Source: Bacillota bacterium
GTDB taxonomy: Bacteria; Bacillota; Clostridia; Oscillospirales; Oscillospiraceae
Assembly: GCA_023393155.1 (NCBI GenBank)
Contig: JAEWML010000130.1
Span: 1 to 19,666, forward strand
Direction of reading: 5' to 3'
Length of the DNA stretch: 19,666 nt
Shown here piece by piece: positions 14,411 to 19,666 of this stretch. A model generated the notes under the pieces. The model was not told the origin of the DNA, searched no databases, and saw nothing but the letters and a program-made list of their open reading frames with translations. Position numbers and translations under genes: made by a program. How positions within the stretch are numbered: position 1 is the first letter of the stretch; the number at the start of each line of letters is the position of its first letter.

Positions 14411-14473
14411 GGACGGAACGTCCGTCAGCCGGCTCGCCCGCCCACATGCGGGCGGGCCGGTACTTAATTTTTT
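14411..14473 (+). terminator. Hairpins between the collagen-like gene and the glycosyltransferase
   Basis: A small GGACG-GAA-CGTCC hairpin (14411-14423) is followed by a strong 12-bp stem, CGGCTCGCCCGC (14430-14441) with GCGGGCGGGCCG (14448-14459), with one G-T pair. A run of six T starts eight bases further on (14468-14473). The distance to the T-run makes partial read-through into the glycosyltransferase plausible. Confidence 0.6.
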
Positions 14474-14491
14474 CCGAGAGGTGAAATGCGG

Positions 14492-15592
14492 ATGAATACC
14501 ATCAGCTTGTGCATGATTGTCAAAAACGAGGAGGCGCAGCTTGCAGACTGCCTTTCCTCCGTGGAGGGCATTGCGGACGAAATTATTATTGCGGACACCG
14601 GGTCTACAGATTCCACAAAGGAAATTGCAGGTAAATTTACAGACAAAATTTTTGATTTTTCATGGGTAGACGACTTTTCCGCGGCACGCAATTTTTCTTT
14701 TTCCAAGGCAACAATGGACTATATCCTCTGGCTGGACGCCGACGACGTGCTGCTGCCCGAGGACCGGGAAAAGCTAAAAAAGCTCAAAGAGGAGTTGGAC
14801 CTCGCTGTGGATGCGGTGATGATGAAATACAACATCGCCTTTGACAAAAGCGGAGCCGTCACTTTCAGCTATTACCGAGAGCGGCTTTCACGGCGTGAAC
14901 GGCAGTTTTTGTGGAGAGAGCCGGTGCACGAATATCTTGCCACCGGCGGAAAAATCATTCATACGGATATCGCGGTGACGCACCGAAAGCAAAAAGCATC
15001 CTCGTCGGACCGCAATCTCACCATTTACCGGCGGATTCTGGACGGCGGAGGAGAGCTGACGCCCCGGGGCCTGTATTATTACGCCCGGGAGCTGAAAGAC
15101 CATGCCCAATACGCCGAGGCTATTCAATATTTCAGCATGTTTCTTGACGGCGGCAAGGGCTGGGTGGAGGACAACATTGCTGCCTGCAACGAACTTGGGG
15201 AATGCTATCGCCGGGAAAACCGGCGGCAGGAGCAGTTGACGGCTCTTACCCGCGCCTTTAGCTATGACACGCCCCGGGCGGAGACTTGCTGTGCGCTGGG
15301 ATACGCATGGAAAGAAAAGGGAGATTTTAAAAGGGCTGTCTTCTGGTTCCGTCTGGCCAGCATGCTGGAGCGGCCGGAAAACAGCTTGGGCTTCACCCGG
15401 GAGGACTGCTGGGGGTTCATCCCCTGTATCGAGCTTGCCGTGTGCCTCGACAAGCTGGGGCAGACACAGATCGCCGAGCAGTACAACGAGATGGCCGGCA
15501 GACTGAAGCCTGAGGACCCCTCAGTGCTGCACAACCGGGCATATTTTCAGTCGCTGAAAACCGCCGAGCAGCCGGAGGGTCAGAAAGCCTGA
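14492..15592 (+). CDS. GT2 family glycosyltransferase with C-terminal TPR-like repeats
   Basis: A 366-residue protein. Residues 1-170 are a GT-A family 2 glycosyltransferase: ISLCMIVKNEE at the start, ADEIIIADTGSTDSTKEIA at 28-46 for nucleotide-sugar binding, DDFSAARNFSF, and the metal-binding D82-A-D84 in LWLDADD. Residues from about 190 to 355 form TPR-like helical repeats (GLYYYARELKDHAQYAEAI, CNELGECYRR, CALGYAWKEKGDFKRAV). GT2-TPR enzymes often glycosylate proteins, and in C. difficile such a gene (sgtA) neighbours and acts on a BclA collagen-like protein. The role here, adding sugar to the collagen-like protein just upstream, is inferred from context. GAGGTGA sits seven bases before the ATG at 14492; the ATG at 14486 is too close to it. 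Confidence 0.9.
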   Translation: MNTISLCMIVKNEEAQLADCLSSVEGIADEIIIADTGSTDSTKEIAGKFTDKIFDFSWVDDFSAARNFSFSKATMDYILWLDADDVLLPEDREKLKKLKEELDLAVDAVMMKYNIAFDKSGAVTFSYYRERLSRRERQFLWREPVHEYLATGGKIIHTDIAVTHRKQKASSSDRNLTIYRRILDGGGELTPRGLYYYARELKDHAQYAEAIQYFSMFLDGGKGWVEDNIAACNELGECYRRENRRQEQLTALTRAFSYDTPRAETCCALGYAWKEKGDFKRAVFWFRLASMLERPENSLGFTREDCWGFIPCIELAVCLDKLGQTQIAEQYNEMAGRLKPEDPSVLHNRAYFQSLKTAEQPEGQKA

Positions 15593-15594
15593 AT

Positions 15595-15630
15595 AAAAAG
15601 GTCCGTTGCCTCCAGGCAACGGACCTTTTT
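15595..15630. terminator. Bidirectional terminator between glycosyltransferase and PilZ genes
   Basis: A perfect 16-bp inverted repeat, AAAAAGGTCCGTTGCC (15595-15610) and GGCAACGGACCTTTTT (15615-15630), encloses a four-base loop. It gives a T-run on either strand and lies between convergent genes. Confidence 0.93.
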
Positions 15631-15683
15631 GTAAAATATATCCGAAAAAAGAGCGTGTTTTCCATCTTTATATCAACCGAAGG

Positions 15684-16400
15684 TTATCCGTTGCGGCTGG
15701 CCAGATCAAGCCGCTGAAGCTCTAAAATGGCGGCGCACAGCCGGTCCTCATCCCGGATGCTCATAGGCTCGAAAAAGCAGCCAAACCGGGTTTCCACGGT
15801 GTTGATCGGCTGGGCCCAGCAAATCTGCACAGTGAACACAAAGGGCTGAGGCTGAGACTTGTCCAGCCAAAGATTGGTCAGCAGAAGGTGGTCGCCGGGG
15901 CGATAGCGGTCCTGGCTGCGCAGCTGGATGCCTCCAAGGCTTACGTCCACCACCTTGCACAGGCGGGCGTAATACTGGACTTCTCTCCGAAAGCTTTCGG
16001 GATACAAGGCGTTGATGCACAGCGCGTTGGCCCGCAGGGAAACCGGCTGGCGAAAGTTCACCCGCTGCTCCTTTTGATGGCATTTGGACAGGCTTCCCAG
16101 CCTCCAGAAGGAGCGGGAGCTGCCGTGGATCTTTCCCAACCACACCTGCGTCGATTTCCGGGGAATGTGCAGAATAAGCTTGAATTCATCATTGTAGATA
16201 ACGGGCGGGGCCTCCCGCCCTCCGGCGGGAAAAATCGCCAGAAAGCCGTTGTCCGTGCCCTGCACGCGTCCTATGAAAATTAGCTTGTTGTCATTGGGCT
16301 TTCGGACCTCGCACAGGTTGCCCACCGCTTCACGAAGGTCCGCCGGAGTGGCCGCGCAGGGCCCCTCGTCCTCTTTCGGGACGGTTGTTTTGTATGCCAT
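15684..16400 (-). CDS. PilZ domain protein, probable c-di-GMP receptor
   Basis: A 238-residue cytoplasmic protein. The C-terminal PilZ domain has both binding motifs: R113-VNF-R117 (RxxxR) and D152-VSLGG (D/NxSxxG). The N-terminal ~105 residues form a separate beta-rich region (LIFIGRVQGTDNGFLAIFP, VIYNDEFKLILHI), which resembles the layout of YcgR-type proteins with an N-terminal regulatory domain; no close match is claimed. ATG at 16400 is chosen because AAGGAG lies nine bases upstream; the TTG at 16409 abuts that site. The gene lies 27 bp after the SLH protein gene with no terminator between, so the two are probably co-transcribed. It likely relays c-di-GMP level to surface or motility functions, but its partner is not visible. 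Confidence 0.88.
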   Translation of the reverse strand: MAYKTTVPKEDEGPCAATPADLREAVGNLCEVRKPNDNKLIFIGRVQGTDNGFLAIFPAGGREAPPVIYNDEFKLILHIPRKSTQVWLGKIHGSSRSFWRLGSLSKCHQKEQRVNFRQPVSLRANALCINALYPESFRREVQYYARLCKVVDVSLGGIQLRSQDRYRPGDHLLLTNLWLDKSQPQPFVFTVQICWAQPINTVETRFGCFFEPMSIRDEDRLCAAILELQRLDLASRNG

Positions 16401-16427
16401 AGACAGCAACTCCTTCTAGAACTGAAT

Positions 16428-19400
16428 TCAAAGCGTAATGGCGCGGCAGAGAATCACGGCCATTTGTGCGCGGGTGAGAGAGGACTGGGGGTTCAGCTTC
16501 CCGTCGCTGCCGCCCTGAAAAACGCCGAGGCGCACCATGGCGGCCATATCGGCCGCCGCATAGTCGGAGACGGCGGCGCTGTCGGAAAAGCCGGAGAGAT
16601 CAGACCTGCTTCCGGCCGTAAAGCTCCAGCCGGAGGCCCGCATGGCCCGGGCAAGGAACACGGCGGCCTGCTGGCGGGAAAGGGGCCGGGTTGGGTAAAA
16701 AGAGGAGCCGCTGCCTTGGGCGATGCCCAGCGCCTGCGCAATCTTCACGGCTTCGGCATAGACGCTGCCCGCCGGCACATCGGCAAAGCCCGGGCCGCCG
16801 GAGGCTGTGAATTGAAACGCGCGGTTGAGCATCAGCATAAAGCTGCCGCGGGTGATGGCCGCGCCGGGAGAAAAGGCGCCGCCGCCCGTGCCGTTTACCA
16901 CACCGGCGGAATACAGATATTCCACGGAGGAGGAGGCCCAGGCGTAATTCCCCATGTCGGTAAAGGAGCTTGCCTTGGCGTCGGAGGTGACGGTGATGAC
17001 AACGGAGCCGGAATAGGAATTGCCTTGGCTGTCTTTCCCGGTGTAGGGAATGGTGGCCGTGCCGGTATAGCCCGCGGCGGGGACAAAGGACAGGTTGGAA
17101 ATCAGCGGCGAGCCGGAGGCAGAATAGGCCGACCCGGAGGACACGGCCGTGCCGGGCGCGGAGGAGGAAGCGTACTGATACCGCAACTGCCCCACGCCGG
17201 AGGAGGGCTGGGAAAAGGCCGCGCTGACAAAAGAGCCCGCGCCCCGGGCGCTGCATGCAAGCTGGAATGCGGAGACATCAAAGGCCGCTGCCTTTCCTGC
17301 CGAAACGGTGTAGTAAATTACGCCCGCGGACGCCGCCTGCTTTACCTCCACGCTCACGGAGCCGGTATAGCGCTGCCCGCCGGTGTCATAGCCGGTGTAG
17401 GAAATCGTCGCCGTGCCGCTCCAGCCAGAGGCGGGGACGAAGGTGACGTTGCTGAGGTAGGGCGGGGAGGAGCGGTAATAGCCGGTGGAAGCGGAGACGG
17501 TGCTGCCGGTGCTGGAGGAGGAGCTATAATTATAGCGCAGCGTCCCCACGGAGGAGGAGGGCAGGGTAAAACGGACGTAATTCAGGTTCCGGTCCGTCTC
17601 CTCCCGGCACACCGTGTCAAAATCGTTGGCTGAGAAATTCACGGGCGTGTCCTGCTTTGTGGAATAGGACACGCCGCCTGCGGCGGAGTCACGGACGGTG
17701 ACCCGCACCGTGCCGGTAAAGCGCTGCCCGCCGGTGCTGTATCCGGTAAAGCTGATATCCACCGTGCCGCTCCATCGGTCGGCGGGAACGAAATACACGT
17801 TGTCCAGATACGGCGAGGAGGAGCGGTAATAGTTGGTGGAGGAGGAAACCGTGCTGCCGGTGCTGGAGGAGGAATAGTAATTATACCGCAGCGTCCCGTA
17901 GGAAGACGAGGGAAGGGTGAAGGTGACATAGTTCAGCCACTGGCCCGTTTCGTCGTCGCAGCGGGTGTTGAAGTCGTCCACGTCAAACCGCACGGCGGTG
18001 TCCCGCCGGGTGGAATAGGACAGCGTGCCGGAGGAGGAAGTGGAATCCACGTCCACGGTGACAACGCCGGTGAAGCTCTGGCTGTTGCTTCCGTATCCGG
18101 TGAAGGAGATGTCCGCCGTCCCCGTCCAGCCGGAGGCGGGAACGAAATACACGTTGTCAAGATACGGTGAGGAGGAGCGGTAATAGCTGGTGGAAGAGGA
18201 AACCGCGCTTCCGGAGCTGCTGGAAGAGCTGTAATTGTACCGCAGCGTCCCCACGGAGGAGGCGGGCAGGGTAAAGCGAACATATTTCAGGCGAACGCCC
18301 AGTACGTCCTGACAGAGATCGTCAAAATCGTCTGTGTCAAACCGTGCGGAGCGGTTTTTTGTGGTGGAATATTGGATGTTTCCCCGGCTGCCCGCGCTGG
18401 TGGAAACGGTGATGGAAACAGATCCGCCAAAGGAGTTTCCGTTGGTGTCCCGGCCGGTATAGGAGATGGAAAGGGTGCCGGAATACCCATCGGCGGGCAC
18501 GAAGGTCACGTCGGAGAGCAGGGGCGATTTGCTGCGGTAATAGGCTGCGCCGGAGGTGACCTTGTTGTCAAGGTCGCTGCCGTTGTATTTGTAGAACAGC
18601 GTCCCCTTGGAGGTCGAGGGCAGCGAAAAGGTCACGTATTGCAGCTCATGGCCGGTGGCGGCCCGGCAGACCGCGCTGAAATCATCATCGTTGAAATCCA
18701 CCCGGTTCCGGCCTGTGGTGGAATAGCTGATGCCCGAGACGGCGGCCACGTTTACCTCAATGCTTCCCTGAAAGGACCGGGGGGTGGAGGAGGAATCGTA
18801 GCCGGTGTAGCGGATGACGGCGGTGCCGGAGAAATCGGCCTTGGGAACAAAGGTCACGTCGGAGAGCCACCGGGTTCCCCGGTCGCCGGAGTAGGAATAA
18901 TCCTCGTTGGCCCCCACGCCCGCGCCGGGAACGCCCTCGGAGACATAGCCGTAATACAGGGTTCCGGCGGAGGCCGGGACGTACAGCCCCGTGACATAGG
19001 ACAGGGACGATTGCAGAACCCGGCTGCACTCGGTGTTGATTCTTCCGGCGACATAGGAAAAGGACAGGGGATTGTCGTTCCGGGCGGAGTCTGTGATGAC
19101 GTTTGCCAAAGCTTCCTCCGCCGTGACCCGGCATGTGGCAGAATAGGCCCCCGCCGTGGCAGTAATGACGGCGGTTCCGGAGCTTCCGGCGGTCACAAGC
19201 CCGCTGGAAGAAACCCGGGCAACCAGTTCGTTGCTGCTGCTCCATACCACCGTTTCGTCAAGGCCGATGGGGAGAAACAGCGAGGAGGTAAGCTGGTGGC
19301 TTTCCTGTGTTTTCATAGAAAGAGAGGAGTTGCTGAGGACGATGCCAGGAAGAAGGACGCTCCGGCTGACAGTGGCGGAATTTGTGACGGTGGGGTCTGT

Positions 19401-19666
19401 CTCCCACGCGGCGGTGACGGTGACGGAAACGTCGGTCCGTCCGGGCCGTTCACCCCGGAGGATGGAAACCGTCTCCCCCACGCCGCTGACCGAGGCCACG
19501 GCGGTGTCGCCGCTGGTCCATGCATATTCATAGGTCAGGGCCGCGCCCGTCGGCGCGCCGAAGACGTCCACGCTTACGGTGCGGCTGCTCTCGTTAAGGA
19601 GCAGCTCGCCGCTGCCGTCCCTGAAGCTGACGGAAAGACCGGAGAGGTCCGGTCCGGCGGGGAGAG
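16428..19666 (-). CDS. Large modular SLH-domain surface protein, 5' end outside window
   Basis: The frame is open to the window edge (1078 codons seen), so the signal peptide and true start are missing. From the N-terminal side it holds an Ig-like segment (to about 19355), a Big_2-type Ig domain (about 19352-19115, with VWSSSNELVARVSSSGLVTA), six tandem modules of 117-123 residues (19100-16971), then three SLH domains (16970-16431). The SLH domains carry ITRGSF, LSRQQA and LTRAQM at the usual TRAE position. Each module ends FVPA-x-GY/W-x-GT-x-x-I-x-YTG, a cadherin- or Ig-like strand pattern, and contains one Cys. Ser-rich loops fill the module middles. SLH domains imply attachment to the cell-wall polymer outside the cell. 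Adhesion or a stalk role is inference. A PilZ gene follows 27 bp downstream. Confidence 0.92.
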   Translation of the reverse strand, partial: LPAGPDLSGLSVSFRDGSGELLLNESSRTVSVDVFGAPTGAALTYEYAWTSGDTAVASVSGVGETVSILRGERPGRTDVSVTVTAAWETDPTVTNSATVSRSVLLPGIVLSNSSLSMKTQESHQLTSSLFLPIGLDETVVWSSSNELVARVSSSGLVTAGSSGTAVITATAGAYSATCRVTAEEALANVITDSARNDNPLSFSYVAGRINTECSRVLQSSLSYVTGLYVPASAGTLYYGYVSEGVPGAGVGANEDYSYSGDRGTRWLSDVTFVPKADFSGTAVIRYTGYDSSSTPRSFQGSIEVNVAAVSGISYSTTGRNRVDFNDDDFSAVCRAATGHELQYVTFSLPSTSKGTLFYKYNGSDLDNKVTSGAAYYRSKSPLLSDVTFVPADGYSGTLSISYTGRDTNGNSFGGSVSITVSTSAGSRGNIQYSTTKNRSARFDTDDFDDLCQDVLGVRLKYVRFTLPASSVGTLRYNYSSSSSSGSAVSSSTSYYRSSSPYLDNVYFVPASGWTGTADISFTGYGSNSQSFTGVVTVDVDSTSSSGTLSYSTRRDTAVRFDVDDFNTRCDDETGQWLNYVTFTLPSSSYGTLRYNYYSSSSTGSTVSSSTNYYRSSSPYLDNVYFVPADRWSGTVDISFTGYSTGGQRFTGTVRVTVRDSAAGGVSYSTKQDTPVNFSANDFDTVCREETDRNLNYVRFTLPSSSVGTLRYNYSSSSSTGSTVSASTGYYRSSPPYLSNVTFVPASGWSGTATISYTGYDTGGQRYTGSVSVEVKQAASAGVIYYTVSAGKAAAFDVSAFQLACSARGAGSFVSAAFSQPSSGVGQLRYQYASSSAPGTAVSSGSAYSASGSPLISNLSFVPAAGYTGTATIPYTGKDSQGNSYSGSVVITVTSDAKASSFTDMGNYAWASSSVEYLYSAGVVNGTGGGAFSPGAAITRGSFMLMLNRAFQFTASGGPGFADVPAGSVYAEAVKIAQALGIAQGSGSSFYPTRPLSRQQAAVFLARAMRASGWSFTAGSRSDLSGFSDSAAVSDYAAADMAAMVRLGVFQGGSDGKLNPQSSLTRAQMAVILCRAITL
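16971..19100 (-). repeat. Six tandem ~351-369-bp modules in the SLH protein gene
   Basis: Module starts on the minus strand are at 19100 (divergent, 123 codons), 18731 (118), 18377 (118), 18023 (117), 17672 (117) and 17321 (117). Modules starting at 18377, 18023 and 17672 are the most alike, including the same Ser-rich loop and YYRSSSPYLDNVYFVPA-type segment. This suggests recent duplication or gene conversion. Each has one Cys, at residue 22 in four of them. Confidence 0.88.

Noticed and set aside
1..19666. tRNA, rRNA, riboswitch, T-box, insertion-sequence or phage elements
   Set aside because: No cloverleaf, conserved RNA box, transposase motif or integrase was recognised; the argS operon in particular has no T-box-like leader in the 58 bases before murI.

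Overview
The window looks like a chromosomal segment of a GC-rich, anaerobic, probably spore-forming Firmicute of the Oscillospiraceae type (Oscillibacter / Lawsonibacter / Flavonifractor-like). This rests on gene content and style: ArgS with a Clostridia-type insertion, a MurI with an ACGT active-site variant, a DUF362 ferredoxin protein, AzlCD, S-layer-homology (SLH) surface proteins, and a collagen-like protein with a BclB-type C-terminus. Gene order and protein motifs support the class better than any genus. No RNA genes, insertion sequences, phage genes or CRISPR arrays were seen.

Layout. (1) 1-275: the 3' end of an SLH-domain surface protein on the + strand, then a long hairpin. (2) 452-4894, minus strand: a compact probable operon, murI - DUF1934 (ywiB-like) - argS - small PQ-loop-like membrane protein - azlC - azlD. 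A good sigma-A promoter lies at 4959-4987 and a terminator-like hairpin follows azlD. (3) 5104-6702, plus strand: a conserved hypothetical protein and a DUF362/2x[4Fe-4S] protein, from a promoter divergent from murI. (4) 6885-8689, minus strand: mtaB (tRNA ms2t6A methylthiotransferase) overlapping by 4 bp a YfbR-like HD 5'-nucleotidase. The nucleotidase appears to be cut short by an in-frame TAG: 20 conserved-looking C-terminal codons follow it. (5) 8814-12275, plus strand: a cysteine desulfurase divergent from mtaB, a MATE efflux pump, and rlmA overlapping the pump gene by 4 bp. (6) 12460-15592, plus strand: a collagen-like BclB-type protein followed by a GT2/TPR glycosyltransferase, which looks like a glycosylated spore-surface cassette. 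(7) 15684-19666, minus strand: a large modular SLH protein (N-terminus outside the window) with a PilZ (c-di-GMP) protein 27 bp downstream.

How the genes may work together. The first half is largely housekeeping: cell-wall D-Glu, Arg-tRNA, tRNA modification, sulfur supply, rRNA methylation and nucleotide clean-up. The divergent mtaB / cysteine desulfurase pair makes sense because MtaB is an Fe-S enzyme that consumes sulfur. The second half is about the cell or spore surface. The collagen-like protein is rich in Thr in Gly-X-Thr triplets and sits beside a plausible cognate glycosyltransferase. The SLH protein carries six tandem ~117-residue modules, each with one conserved Cys, and is linked to a c-di-GMP receptor.

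Most worth a second look: the in-frame TAG in the HD nucleotidase; the regular Gly-Val register breaks in the collagen repeats; the single-Cys surface modules; the SLH-PilZ linkage; and the operator-like palindrome inside the promoter of the gene at 5104. I did not find a convincing wholly new system. The two surface-protein loci are the best candidates for undescribed biology.
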